NCBI RefSeq assembly: GCF_020283565.1
Contig: NC_060064.1
Span: forward strand, 2,812,001-2,876,000
Length of the DNA: 64,000 nucleotides
Direction of reading: 5' to 3'
Source of the DNA: Trifolium pratense
Lineage: Eukaryota > Streptophyta > Magnoliopsida > Fabales > Fabaceae
Shown piece by piece: positions 1-13,211 of the stretch. Made by a program: the position numbers and the translations under genes. A model generated the notes under the pieces. It did no database searches and was not told the origin of the DNA. It worked only from the letters and a program-made list of their open reading frames with translations. The stretch's first letter is position 1. The number at the start of each line of letters is the position of its first letter.

Positions 1-186
1 TTTTGGGCACAAGTTAATGCAATTTTATCTTTTTTTTTACCCTCCAAAGTTTCATCAAACTTGAAGATTAGATCCTGTTGAAAAATAAAATAGGTTGTCC
101 AATGGACCAGATACCGGTTGTAAAAACAAAACACAAAAAATAATGATAAAAAAAATTAACTTCGATTCCAATATACAAATAGTAAG

Positions 187-480
187 AAACCTCAAACCTG
201 AAAAGATCAAATAATCGAAGGAAAAAAATAATCATAGAAGAAACCTGTAAAATGGGAAAAAATAACAAATTAAAGAAAATAGTTAGAGTGAAACAACAGA
301 AAAAAAAAAAACTATTCAAACAATAAACTGAAAAGAAACCTCAAAACCTGAAAAGATCAAATAATCAAATGAAAGAAATAATCATAGAAAAAACCTGTAA
401 AATTGAGAAAAAATAACAAATTAAATGAATGAGTAAGAGTGAAACAAAAGAAAAAAATAACTATTCAAACAATAAACTGA
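187..480. repeat. 148-bp tandem duplication, two units
   Basis: Two adjacent copies of about 148 bp begin with the phrase GAAACCTCAAA(A)CCTGAAAAG at 187 and 335. Both end in ACTATTCAAACAATAAACTGA. They differ by scattered substitutions and a few small indels, so the duplication is not brand new. No coding content. Confidence 0.8.
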
Positions 481-1319
481 TGTTCAAACAAATAAAAATT
501 AATAAAAAATAATACTATCATTATATTGAGAAAAAGTATATGCTACATGTTTTTCAAATGAAAATGTGATGTATATATAATACTATGATGCTACTAACAA
601 TTAAAGGCAGTTTCATAAAGTTTTGCATAAAGTTTTGCATAAACTTTTACAGGATATCAATAATTAACAATTTTAAAAGAGCAATAATCTCATAAAAATG
701 GAATCAATTGAATGCTAATAATTTATTGAAAAATATAATAAATCAATAACCTCAACAAATAAAGAATTAAATGTTACCGTAAAAAAAAAAACTTTTAGTG
801 AACTATAGTGTTATTTTAATAAAAAGCATTAATTTTTTAATAAATAATCTAAATATTTGATTATAATTTGTTTAGTTTGAAAAAATTATAATAGGCGAAA
901 TTTATAATATAGTAGCCTTCAAAAATAAAAAGTTATTTAAAATTGTAACAATTTGTAAATTTTGTGTGTTAAAAACGCAACACTAATTTCGCGTGTTAAT
1001 TATTATATGCAGCTGGCAATCTTCCTTTCATAAAAAAATTTAAAAAAATAGAAACAATTGTTTTGGTACAAAAATTATTATTAGAGTAAATTTATGATTT
1101 ACCTCAAAAAAAATAATGACTATATAATTTCTTGCTATATACAGCACTTCAGAAATAATTCCTTATTATATAGGTATTGATGGCAATTATTATTATTATT
1201 ATGATTTACGGTCAATAATAATAATAATAATCACAATATAATAATAATGACTATATAATGGCATGCATTTTAAAACATTGAGAAATAACGCAAAAAAAAA
1301 AAAAAACGAAAAATCATAT

Positions 1320-1410
1320 ACTCCCTATGGCCCAAAATATAAGTGAAAATTGGTCAAACAATTTTATTAATGCACCAAAATAATAGTGAAGTCAAAATTC
1401 TTAATGTATT
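1320..1410. repeat. Possible truncated Stowaway-like MITE end
   Basis: The stretch starts TACTCCCTATGGCCCAAAAT, close to the Stowaway terminal consensus TACTCCCTCCGTCCCA. I could not find the opposite terminus downstream, so this is a truncated or badly decayed copy at best. Confidence 0.3.
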
Positions 1411-2095
1411 GTGCGATTACATGATTAAATTGTACGATTTTCCTTTTCTAATTTGAGGTAAATCATAAATTGTACGGTTTCATAATATCTTAATTTTTTC
1501 CTTACTATGACCAAAAAAGAATTAGAAGTAGTCAAAAGATAAAACTTTCTATAATAAAGGAATGCGATTCTTAATAGCAGTAACTGATGCTTATCCTTAA
1601 TTTTTTTTTATAAGAATGATACTACCTTAATTAGTTACCTTAACATCTTTACGGTTGACACAAATCAATTTTATGAAGGTAATTAATTGTAAGGTTAATG
1701 GTCATTCTTGCAGATCACTTGGATAAGGATTAAATCAGTTGAGACCTGCAAATGGATTGGACTGGACAAAAATAATTCGTGACTACCTTAATAGCAGTAT
1801 ATATGGAAAAAATATCATTATGAAAAAATAATTTGTGACTGGACACTTTTTTTTTTTTTTTGATAAGAATGGTAATATATATGAAAAAAATTGGACAGCT
1901 ATGGTGTATATATATATATATATGTTGATAAGAATCTTTATCGTTATATTAATTTTGTAATTTATCATGTAATTTTTTTTCTCATTTTTCTCATTATTAG
2001 TCAAAATTTTTAATACAATAATAACAAAAACTATCATTATTTAGTGTTTGCTAGTCAATTAAATCTTTAATATTTGTCAAAAAATAAAATCCTAC

Positions 2096-2165
<70 letters not shown>
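2096..2165. repeat. (AAT)n microsatellite, about 23 units
   Basis: An uninterrupted run of about 70 bp of trinucleotide AAT/ATA with a single G interruption at its right end. Length polymorphism would be expected. It lies about 1.1 kb upstream of the CSP41b start codon. Confidence 0.95.
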
Positions 2166-3221
2166 GTAATATTAATACCATAAACTTTTGAGAAAGTTAG
2201 AAGGAAACAAACCACATCATAACAGCTGTGGCAAGTGAGAGACGAACAAAATAATTGCACATTGTATTTCTTCTCTTAATTAATATGTATATCAACATTA
2301 AATGTGAGGAATGAGGTTGAATGAGGAGAGGAGAGAGAAAGGGAAATAAGTCTGGCTTTTTACATATTATAGATTTTTTTTATTTTTTATTTTTATCGGT
2401 AAGTAAAAAATGAGTTAAGGTAAAATGATTTATTTTTTATGCATCAATATTAATGTGGAAGTGAGTTGAATAAAATAATAAATTTAAGTCTTTTACTTCA
2501 AATTAAAATAATTTTGGAGGTAAAATTAATTTGATATGAGAGCAATGAAATATGTCAAGATAAGTTTTACACATCCAAAATTAATTTTAATTTGTAATTG
2601 TATGTGGGCTGAGCCCATTATAGGTCTCAACACATGGTGCAATAATGCTTCATTTCTAATCTTTTAGTCAAACTGTATTCAGTCATGTAATTAAGTCATA
2701 TCATATCATCCGATTAAGATCAAACTGTTTAGATTTAAAACAGTCATATAATTTGATTGATTTATTTTTCAAGTTGAAATATTCGATCATGATCAGACCG
2801 TCAGATCCATTCTGAGTGCATTTCGTCAATCCAAGTCCTGAAATTCGGGTCCTGAAATAATGCTTCCTTTCAAAATTCTGATATCTTTGTGTTATGATCT
2901 TATCTTAGCCATTAATCTGTGTGTGTATATGTCCTTATTTTAGCTCTAGATTCTGAAAGCATGAATTTTCTCACATTATTAGATGGGTGGTGCAATTTCT
3001 TTATCTTATAATAAATAAATAAATAAATAAATGGATTATATTATTTATAATCTAAAAAAGTGTTCAAAGGAGGGAAATGAAAGGCTGTGGATTGAAGGGA
3101 AATGAGGTGGAGGTAAGTCCTTTTCTTATCACAACATAACAATAAGAGGAAATGAAACAAACACACTTCAAAACTTCAAAATAATTTCAGCCTATACACA
3201 CCTCACAAGTCACACCCAAAC

Positions 3222-5663
3222 ATGGCAAGCATGGTGGCATTCCAACAGAATCAACTATCTTTCCCTCCTTTAGCTTCTTCTCTTTCTGATTTCACTGGAA
3301 CAAGACTTCAAACTCATATTCAGGTCCTTCACTTCACTCTTTTCATTTCATTCAATGCAATATCATTGTATTATGTAGTACTAAGTAACTATAAAACACT
3401 GATATAGACACGAACACACTAGATACGTCTGGTAATAGTTTGACAAAATAAAAGTAATTGAATATAATCACGTATGTCTATATGAGACATAGACACATGT
3501 CTGACACTAAACATGTCTTCAATTTGAAGTGCTACATAACTAAGTAATGTTGCTTGCTTGATGTCTTGGTTTGTTGATTGAATGAGATTTATATAGTACT
3601 CTCTAAGTGCTTGAATTTTTCAACAAATGTAATTTTGGTTACAGTTGAAAAGAAGAACATGGCAGTCAAAAGGGGCTTTATGTGTAACAGCATCAAGCAC
3701 AAAGAAAATCCTCATAATGGGAGGTACTAGATTCATTGGTGTGTTTTTGTCTAGACAACTTGTCAAAGAAGGTCATCAGGTATAATATGATTTACTACCA
3801 ATTTTACTTTATCTGGAAATAATATATATTTGAAGCCTTGAAAATACTAAATAACTAGTGAATTTGGTAGGTAACTTTATTTACAAGAGGAAAAGCACCT
3901 ATCACTCAACAATTGCCGGGTGAATCAGACACTGATTTTGCTGATTTTTCTTCCAAGGTATGCTAATTTTAAATGTAAGCGTCATTCATACCTGGACTAT
4001 GCATTATTTGTGTAATGTAACTTTTTCTATTTTATAGATCTTGCATTTGAAAGGAGACAGGAAGGACTATGATTTTGTAAAATCAAGTCTCTCAGCAGAA
4101 GGATTTGATGTTGTTTATGACATTAATGGTATTTATATTCCTACCTGTTCACACCTTCTGTACAAAATATATAGACTTATGATTTTCCATGGTATATATC
4201 TCTCTTAAAATTCAAATCATAATTTGTTGGCATATGTTTTAGGAAGAGAGGCAGAAGAAGTTGAGCCAATATTGGATGCTCTCCCTAATCTAGAACAGTA
4301 AGCTGTAGCAGTAGTGTTTTTTATGTATTCTATAAGTCTATTCAACTATAAATGCAATTTCCTTTGATCTATTCTTAAATAAGCCATTTAGTAAATTAAG
4401 TTTAAGAATGACTTTGAATACACAAATAAGTAAACAAATTTTTAGGATATATTACACTGTCATTGTAAAGATTTTTACACTCTCGTTTATAATTAAATGC
4501 GTTGTTCTAAATGTCAGGTTCATTTACTGCTCTTCTGCTGGTGTCTATCTCAAATCTGATTTATTACCTCACGCCGAGGTTAGTTTACACTTTACTGTAA
4601 TATTTTAGAAATATGTTGTGTCTTGCTAGAATTATGTCGCTTTTATTAGTTTCTTTTGTCGTTTAACTAGGCGATCCTTGTTAATAGGTTGATGCAGTTG
4701 ATCCTAAGAGCAGGCACAAGGGAAAGCTTGAAACTGAGAGCTTGTTGCAATCAAAGGATGTTAATTGGACTTCTATAAGGCCAGTTTATATCTATGGACC
4801 TTTGAATTACAACCCTGTTGAAGAATGGTTCTTCCACAGATTGAAAGCCGGTCGCCCAATTCCTATTCCCGGCTCAGGAATACAGATAACACAACTTGGC
4901 CATGTTAAGGTATGAATGAAATGAACCTTTCAATATTATGTGATTTTGTTTTGGCTAAAATATGGTTTTCAATTACGACAGGATTTGGCGACAGCATTTT
5001 TGAAGGTTCTTGGAAATGATAAGGCCAGCAAGCAGATATTCAACATCTCAGGAGACAAATATGTCACATTTGATGGATTAGCAAAAGCATGTGCTAAGGT
5101 AAGAAATGCATCATGCTATAACATGTTTATGGGCATAAACATATCATTGTTGAAAGTTCCTTGATATAAGTCTTGTATTTTATTTTGTGATTTTTCAGGC
5201 TGGTGGGTTCCCCGAGCCAGAGATCGTTCATTACAACCCTAAAGACTTCGATTTTGGGAAAAAGAAGTCATTTCCATTCCGCGACCAGGTGAAATATAAG
5301 CAAAATTATAACAAAACACTAAGGACTAAAAAATACTATAGGGACCAAAAGCAAAAAGTTGTATATTTGCAAGGACTAAAAACATATTTAAACCAATATT
5401 GAAACATCGGTGATACTAGTATTGTTTTATGTTGGTGAAATTATGATGAACAAACATTGATATTTTATTAAATATATATTGTGCAGCATTTCTTTGCATC
5501 AGTGGAGAAGGCAAAGAGTGTGCTTGGGTTGGAACCTGATTTTGGACTTGTAGAAGGTCTTACAGATTCGTATAACTTGGACTTCGGTAGAGGAACTTTC
5601 CGCAAAGAGGCTGATTTTTCAACAGATGATATAATTCTTGGCAAGAGTCTTGTTAATGTATGA
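3222..5663 (+). CDS. CSP41B: Chloroplast stem-loop binding protein CSP41b (CRB), atypical SDR
   Basis: Ten exons: 3222-3323, 3645-3779, 3871-3957, 4038-4128, 4243-4297, 4518-4578, 4688-4909, 4982-5098, 5199-5288, 5487-5663. All introns are GT-AG and the frame closes to 378 residues, the length I recall for the Arabidopsis protein. Residues 1 to about 52 are Ser/Thr-rich and acid-poor, like a chloroplast transit peptide. The NAD(P)-binding motif MGGTRFIG follows near residue 59. The later segments FIYCSSAGVY, WTSIRPVYIYGPLNYNP and the C-terminal FSTDDIILGKSL are characteristic of the family. Known for the family: plastid RNA-binding proteins, related to epimerases, that stabilise chloroplast transcripts and ribosomal RNA. 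It is the first gene of the block that resembles At1g09340-At1g09420. Introns are small and free of transposons, and no coding defect is seen. Confidence 0.95.
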
Positions 5664-6403
5664 TTATTACAAATTGCTCTTCTTTCAATTTTATGCACTT
5701 CACATATTAAAAAAAAGGCTGTTCTGGTTTGCTACAATATAATCAGATAAAATTGTGCAGTGTTCATGAGTTACTCATTCAGTGATTTGTTTTATAAAAA
5801 TGGTAAAAGAATGTATGTGAGGACCTTTTCTACAAATCTTTGATAGGATTTGTTAGTGCAAGAAGGATTTGGTAAGGATGAGTTTGAGCACTTTGTTCTT
5901 CCTTCTTATATGTTAATTAGTCCTAGTATGATAATACTTGGTGTTTCTATCCACATCTTTTATCCAATTCTTTGCATGAATTTTGAATCCAAATAGCTTC
6001 TTCTCTGTCAATGATCTCAGTTAACTAAACTACTATAGTTAATATATGAAAAGGAAATCAATATAAAGTGGGTTTGGTGTTTACAAGGTTTTAGAGAGTA
6101 AATAAGAAGTACCTGATCCGTTTGGATGAGAAGTTTATATAGTCTCCAATACGGAGTCAAGAGAACAGGGCCGAAGGCAACGAAAAAACTAAAAACACAA
6201 TAGAAGAAAAAAAAAACGGAGAAAGGGAAACCCGAGAAAAAAAACGGGGAAATAGACAGAAAAAAGATAACATTTAGCGGAGTTGAACGCAGCTTAACCG
6301 ATACGAAGTTTTCGCACTAATGATTGTCAGAATAATGATTGAAAAATCATGATTGACACTTGGTAGTAAATATCGGTCATTGTGATGTCGGCTGTTATAG
6401 AAG

Positions 6404-6926
6404 CAGTGGCGGCTTGCACACATGTACGAGGTGTGCGACGGCATCGGACCTTAAAATTTTGAGGGTCTCAGCTCAAAATTTTGAGGTCCTATAATATTAC
6501 TTATATATTATTTATACCTATAAAATATCATATGTATATTAATAGATTAATTTTTAGGCCATAAACTAATAGTTATATATTGTTAATGTTCATATAATAT
6601 CATATGAGTATCAATAGATTAGTAATCTATACTCGTAGATATAGTTTTAGTCCATTTTAATCTTTACATAAAATTTAACCTCAGATTAGAAGGTTCCTTT
6701 TTGACGTTATATACAAAGATAATTATTTTGTATTTCTTATCCATTTGATTTAATGCAATTAGTTTAATATTGATAATCTATATGTTTACAAGAATAAAAA
6801 TAATTTTTTTATATGATACGCAATTTAAATCGATAGTTTTTTTTATAAAAAAAAATAAAAAATTTATATTAAGGAGTCACTTTTATATTTTGCACAGAGC
6901 CTCCTAAAACCTGGAGACGCCCCTAT
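6404..6926. mobile_element. hAT-like non-autonomous element, 523 bp
   Basis: The element begins CAGTGGCGGCTTG and ends GGAGACGCCCCTA; the reverse complement of the end (TAGGGGCGTC) is an imperfect match to the start. It is flanked by a perfect 8-bp direct repeat TATAGAAG (6396-6403 and 6927-6934), the target duplication expected for hAT transposition. There is no transposase frame inside. The ends resemble those of the elements at 34739-35431 and, more loosely, 16194-16713. Confidence 0.75.
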
Positions 6927-8259
6927 ATAGAAGGCTAACTTTCTTTGACCGTTGAACAGAGAGGCACGACATTGGGCTTCTAACTTAATGGACCAAGTTC
7001 AACGATTAGGCAAGCGAGTTTCTCGTGTGTTGGGTGGCCTTAGGCCTAGTCCAGAACAGATATAATAATGAAATATAACATAATAAGCCTAAATATTTTA
7101 ATGAAAATATACAATTAAATAAGAAAAAATTGTTTGTATAAAAAAAGAAGAATAAATATGGACAATTGATAATCTTTATTGTATGCAATACCGTAGAAGA
7201 CAGAAAGAAAAAAAAAAAACTAATTTTCCCATCGAAGTTAAAAAAAAAATCTTTAATTGATATTTAATTTTCTTCAATTACTAATATTGAACATGATAAT
7301 TTTTATTTTAAGATAAATTTTCAATTTTTGGACACATTTAAAACTGCAAGTTTAAACCCCACCTTTTTTTGAAATAAAAACAAGCACTTTTTTTTTGACA
7401 GTATAAAAAATAACTCCTTTTTTTTCTAATTTAATTCATTTTATATTATCACTATTCAAATCTTTTAAAAATAGTTTTTTGTTTCATTTTTCAGTTTCTA
7501 GAAAATGTGTACCAGTCAAAATAAAATAAAAATGTTAACACCGTTCCCCACTCGTACTATACCTATATATTATAGAGTCTTGCTAATTGTGTCTTGTGAC
7601 GCTCTTTATATATTTTTAGTAAATTTTTATAAAAATAGCGATTCAAAAAAAAAATATGAAGATGTTTGAATCAATGTACTGAGAATTAAATATATTTAAT
7701 TTTTTGAATAAATAACTTATTTAAATTGAATGCTTAAAAAATATCTTATGAATACTCGTTAGCATTTTCCTATATTATAGATCACACGCCTTAACCAACA
7801 CAAGTTATAATGATGGTCAAGTCTACGGCAAAAGACCCCGTTAAGTATTTCATTGTGTACAAGTTATAAGGAAAGTATTTTGGAATGGGTCTAAGCCCAA
7901 ATTAATGTCGAATTTGGCTCATTTGGACGTTGATTTCATTTCAACATGACGTTGTCCTAACATCAAGTCCACCTGCCTAACGGCCACATAAGTCTGACAT
8001 TTTATAACGGCTGACATAGATCTAACATTATATATATTTTTCTCATGCAGAAGAGCTATGTATGATTCATTTCTACTCTAAAATTTTCATTTCATGCAAA
8101 TTCTAACTTGACCGTCGAAGTGTCTACAAGTAAGTAAAAGGAGCACCGTCGACCATGTCAATTTTAATCAAATAAAATCACAAAGCAAACCAATAAAATT
8201 AAAGATAAATAAGAAAAATTAATTGAAAATTATAAAGACCAAGGAATATTTTCAAAGTA

Positions 8260-8516
8260 CTCCCTCTGTCCCATTTTATAAGACCTCATTTGATTAAATG
8301 CATTATTCATATGTCTTGTTTTGACCGCATTTTTCTAGAAGTATATAAATATAAATATCATCATATAAGATCTTGTTTGATTTGTTTCGACGAGTGTTTT
8401 TCAAAATATCAAATTTCTATAATTTTTACTAATAGACAAATAAAAATATTCGTAAACAAAGTTATAAATTGGTGTACATGTAGTGGTCAACTAGTTCTTA
8501 TATTTTGAGACGGAGG
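8260..8516. mobile_element. Stowaway MITE (Tc1/mariner type)
   Basis: The left terminus is TACTCCCTCTGTCCCATTTT and the right end is TATTTTGAGACGGAGGTA, whose reverse complement also starts TACCTCCGTC. These are the canonical Stowaway ends with a TA target dinucleotide at both sides. The roughly 257-bp body is AT-rich and non-coding. Confidence 0.85.
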
Positions 8517-8946
8517 TACGATATATTTTCAAGAAGTTAATTTCTTTTACTGGTACTAGAAAAGAAAGAAAAAAAAGGACTCTCTAGACTATCTACTTTC
8601 TATAAAGCCAATTAGGCAATTACAGTTATATTCTGTTGGTTCAACTAAACTTAACAATCTCATGGCAAGGGCAAAAGTAGTAGACTTTTCATTTTAGAAG
8701 AAAAATCTTAACAAACCAAGATAACAAAATATTTAAATGGTCGGTTTAGTGGAACCGTTCCCAAACATTATCTACTAAGATAGATTAATGTTACATATAA
8801 TTTCATTATCCTAAATTGTGGTGCTAAGTGTATACTACATAACATGACCTTAATTAATTTGAACGTGTCTAACTTTGGACCAACTAACAAACCAGAAAAA
8901 ACGACCATGCGCCGAGCCATTGTTGGTCAACAAGAGTACACTAATC

Positions 8947-9278
8947 GCCATGTGGCGTCCTATCAAGACCTTTGATCAGCATCGTGCTGACACTTGTTCC
9001 ACCATACAAGGAGACACGTGGTGTTCAACACGCAATGGATTTTTTGGTCCCCACTAAATAAACTATAGTACTATAAAATTATTATTATATTTAATTTAAT
9101 ATTAATGACGAATTTTTAAGAAAAATAAAGTGTGGTGATGTAGCTGCCATGTGGAAAAGTGTAGCACGTGGCGACTGAGAGTGTCTGGTCCCACTTTTAA
9201 TTTTATCAAAGAGTGTAAAAAAAGTATAACAGCCGTTTGATTAAAAGGTACGTGTTCATCAGTAACGGTCGACGTGCC
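8947..9278. promoter_or_regulatory. Cluster of ACGT-core (G-box/ABRE-like) motifs upstream of GolS
   Basis: Two perfect CACGTG G-boxes, in ACACGTGG (9014-9021) and GCACGTGGC (9164-9172), plus TACGTGTT (9249-9256) and CGACGTGCC (9270-9278). Two related CCATGTGG boxes lie near 8948 and 9147. They sit 1.9-2.25 kb upstream of the galactinol synthase start. GolS genes are often induced by ABA, drought or cold, so an enhancer is plausible, but only motif density supports it. Confidence 0.35.
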
Positions 9279-10549
9279 TCACCAGCAGGTGACTTTCGTG
9301 GGAAAATATAGATAAGTTCATACTTCATATGTATAGGATTATTAGTTCATTCATATAAGCATATATAGTAGAGTGTAATATTAATATTAATATAACGTAA
9401 GTAAAAAAGATATACCTAATAGGGGCAGTCGGTGATGATATCTTTTATTTGATGAGCGTGCTTAATATTATATCATATCCTTACCACCAAACTTTGTCAA
9501 AAATATATGTGTAAATTAATAGCTTATAAATAACTGAAGTAGTATCTACTTAAAAAATAAGGAAGGTATAGTATTTTTTTTGGATCATGAAAGGAAGTAA
9601 AAGAGAAAATCATACAGAGTACAGGAGCTTGTGTATATTATATATTTTAGGGATGGCGTATGGTTGCTTGTTTGGGAAGAAAAGCTTAAAAACGAGTAAA
9701 ATGTCTCGATTTTTAGCCACATATTCCTCCACTTAATCTTTGTAATTTTGTAATAAAGAAAATATTAGAGAGGATTTCAAGCTTTGACCAGCAAAATATC
9801 AGATTGCTTCCTAAAACAGATGAAAAGGATGGTATTGTTGATTGCGATATGTGAAGGTAGTTGCTATGTATTTTATGTATTTTTAACCCTCTAAGGGAGA
9901 TATTTAATATATACAGATCATTCTCATTTTATGTATCCTGCTATTTTTCACAATTCTTTTAATTTATTGATGAAAAGGCGAAGAAATAGATTTCTTATTC
10001 CATTGTCATTCCAATCGACTCGTGAAATAAGTAAAATCTAACCAATAATTATTTCAACTAAGAATCAAACTCAGTTTCTTCTAAATAATAATCATAAAAG
10101 GAACTTATTAATTAACCATTTAAATTTAATGTCTTGATTAGTTATTAATTTACTTCTTGTCGCGATGAAAATATATATTTTCATATAATATTACCATGAT
10201 GAAAATATCTTCATATAATAATATATACTAATATTTTGACAGTCAATATATTCATTTTTTTTTGTTGGTCCCGGACAATCACTATAATATATTAGTTTGT
10301 CGGTAGAAATCAAGGAACCATACTTATAAAGATTTGGAACTTTTGTCCCCTAAACCCTTGCTCAACTAGTAAAAAATGTCGAAATTGTTAATTCGGACAT
10401 CGTGACTAGGGTTCGTATTCTTCGAGATCTCACAATTATGTGAGTTTATATTCAATGAATTTACCACTTAATCTAACAAAAAAAAATTGGAATTTTTTAT
10501 ATCTGAGTTTATTCACTAAAAAACTATTTGTATGCTATATATGCTAGGT

Positions 10550-10710
10550 ATTTCTCATATTTTTAGGGAAGGAAATTGTTGTGCTGATAAGCTCGCAAAT
10601 TTTAGTTTAAATTTTCAGGAAGATCATTGGTGAGAGAATATTCCTAGTTTCATTGCTGAGGATTTTTTTCACAATAGGACGACTTTGTCGTCTTATAGAT
10701 TCAGTTGATT
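10550..10710 (+). pseudogene. LINE (non-LTR retrotransposon) RNase H tail remnant
   Basis: The + strand translates as FREGNCCADKLANFS, the EGNxxAD-LA motif at the end of plant L1-type RNase H domains. An in-frame stop follows after EDHW, then residues resembling the usual LINE C-terminus up to a second stop near 10708. No upstream reverse transcriptase is visible, so this is a 5'-truncated, mutated copy. Confidence 0.6.
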
Positions 10711-11071
10711 TTTTTTTTGGTTTTGGCCTAGTCTCCCCAACACTCAGTTGCTTTCCTTTCAATAAATTTTTGTGTGTAGTACCACCAAATAATTGGTGGT
10801 GCGTAGTGTACCAACATAGTTGAGATGTCAAGTTTCTATGATCACTTTTCGCTGCACCGGCCTTTATATAAATAAAAAGTATGCAATATATGCTATATAT
10901 TTAGGCACTACTAAACCACGGGTGAAATTTTATACTTATTATACTTATAGCATGAAAAGAAAAATGGACTAAAGTAAAAAAGATATTATAGATTAAGTAA
11001 ATAATTTGATTATTTAATGAATGTCACTTTGTAACCGTTGGATTAAACTCCAATGACATAGCAAAAAAAAT

Positions 11072-11080
11072 CTATTTAAG
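11072..11080 (+). promoter_or_regulatory. Probable TATA box of galactinol synthase
   Basis: CTATTTAAG lies about 120 bp upstream of the ATG at 11199, at the AT-to-CT transition where a pyrimidine-rich 5' leader starts. It is the best TATA-like match in the proximal 200 bp. Confidence 0.5.
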
Positions 11081-11198
11081 CAACTCTCCACCCATACCAT
11101 TTCTCACACAACAAATTATCAAACACTCCTAACCAAAATAATTTCCCTCTAATCACTCCTTCACTTGTTCACTCAAACAAAACCTTCCTTCATATATA

Positions 11199-13140
11199 AT
11201 GGCACCAGACATCACCACCGCAGTCCTCAACACCACCGTGGAGAAACCCAAAGTTAACGGTGGTAAAGGCCGTGCTTTTGTGACTTTCCTAGCTGGAAAC
11301 GCTGATTACATAAAAGGTGTTGTTGGTTTAGCCAAAGGGTTAAGAAAAACCAAAACTATGTACCCTTTGGTTGTTGCAATTTTACCTGATGTTCCTCAAG
11401 AACATCGTAAGATCCTAGTTTCACAAGGTTGCATTGTTAAGGAAATTGCCCCTGTTTATCCTCCACCTAACCAAACTCAATTTGCTATGGCTTATTATGT
11501 CATCAATTACTCCAAACTACGTATTTTTGAGGTACAACTTGTTTTTGTTTAATTTTTTATGTACCATATGGTTTTGCATGTGTTACACGTATTTATTGTG
11601 GAGTGACACCTTTTTGAGTGTGCTTTTTTAATTAGTGGGACTGTCTTTGTTTCATGATTATACCTTTTAGAAATTAACATCTCTTACTCCTCTAAAGGAA
11701 TGACATTTTTGTACTTGACTAGCCCAAGATATGGTTGTACCATAAAGTTTAAGGACAAAATTTAAGCACTTGTTTTTAGGGATGTGCATGATTTGGAAAC
11801 CACACCACACCTAATTGATGGTTTTGGTTCTAAACCAAAATCATTTCAGTAACAAATCGGTTATTTTTTAAAACTAATTTGGATTTGGTTATTAACCGGA
11901 TCGAACCAATTTATAACCGGTTTGTAATAAAATTTAAGTTATTCACATGATCCAATTTTAAATAGATTTTTTTACTTAAACTAATTTTTTTTATTAGTTG
12001 ATTAAAAAAAATAGATTTATTAATTATTTTAAAAACATAATTTTTCATTAATTTTATGATTGAATTGGTTTATAATCAACGCACAAAATATTTTTTTTAA
12101 ACCCAAATTATTTTTTACTTAGCCGAAAACTTGTTTTTTATATTGTTTCAAAAATATTTTTTATTATTTAAAAAAAGAGTAATTTTTAAAATTAAAAAAT
12201 CTGATTTTTAAATACAAAAAAAACTAATAAATAGGAAAAAAATTAAAATACTAAATTTTTGAAAAACTAAAAACATTAAAAACTGATTTTTTAATTATTT
12301 TAAAAAAAACTGAATTTTTTAATTATTTTTAAAAATTAAAACATTAAAAACTGATTTTTTAATTATTTTAAAAATAATTATTAAAAATCTGATTTTTAAA
12401 ATAAAATAGTATGGGTGGTTGGTGGTGGCCGGCCGCCGGAGCACCACCACCGACCGCCGGAGCACTACCATCAGCTGTCGTGAAAGTCGCCGAAGGTCCG
12501 CCGGAAAACCGCCGTGCCGGTCGGAGCGCCGCCGTGCCAGCCGCCGGTGGTCCGGCGTTGACCACCGGTCCTCCACCCCCTCTTTTAATTAATTATTTTA
12601 TTATATAATAAAGAATTTTAAAAAATTAAAGATTGGGCCTAAATTAGCTATTGGGCCTAAATTTTCAAACCAACTCCAAACCAAATTACAAAATGTGGTT
12701 ATGGCTTATAATTGGTGTTTTTTTATTGGAGTGGTGTGGTTTTTTTTTTAAATGGATTTTGCAAACTAAAATTGAATATGGATTGGTTGGTAATTTGGTT
12801 AAGGATAGCCAAATTTTTTGCACACCCCTACTTGTTTTATAGTGTTTCTTTTTCCTTTTTACTCGGTAATTTAGTAGTCAGAATTTTACCTTTTAACAGA
12901 AATAAGTTGAGAGTTTTAGATTTGAGTTCCAACTCTTACATTTTTCACTGAAACTCTGACATATTTAGTGTCTAAACGAATTGAATTATGATCAGAGGGT
13001 GTTTCTAATTCTATTGATCACCAACTATAACATGTTTCATGTATTATGGACCTACATAGTACTACTCTGGTTGCCTTTTTATAAGAGACAAATCATTTTT
13101 TATATTTATTAAATAATTGTGTATTTAATTTATAATATAG

Positions 13141-13211
<71 letters not shown>

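Larger units (their letters stand above)
1..3221. other. AT-rich intergenic region upstream of CSP41b
   Basis: No credible coding exon was found on either strand. The open frames here are low-complexity Ile/Phe/Lys/Asn-rich translations of A/T runs. The stretch holds a 148-bp tandem duplication (187-480), a possible truncated MITE near 1320, short TA and TTA runs near 1180-1250 and 1910, a long AAT microsatellite (2096-2165), and an AAAT run near 3007-3032. Confidence 0.7.
5664..11198. other. Intergenic region between CSP41b and GolS
   Basis: No host gene was recognised in this 5.5-kb stretch. Identified contents are a hAT-like element (6404-6926), a Stowaway MITE (8260-8516), a cluster of ACGT-core motifs (8947-9278) and a LINE 3' tail (10550-10710). 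The remainder is AT-rich and unassigned. Confidence 0.6.

Noticed and set aside
2096..2165. Tandem array considered as a CRISPR-like or functional array
   Set aside because: Simple AAT microsatellite in a eukaryotic genome with no spacers.
8875..9057. 60-codon frame on +
   Set aside because: No recognisable protein features; it coincides with the G-box-rich stretch and has no plausible exon context.
12411..12608. Pro/Ala-rich open frame on + (and Arg/Gly-rich frames on -) in GolS intron 1
   Set aside because: It is the translation of a GC-rich block inside a non-autonomous hAT element. Several frames are open simultaneously because of CCGCCGG composition, and no protein family is recognisable.
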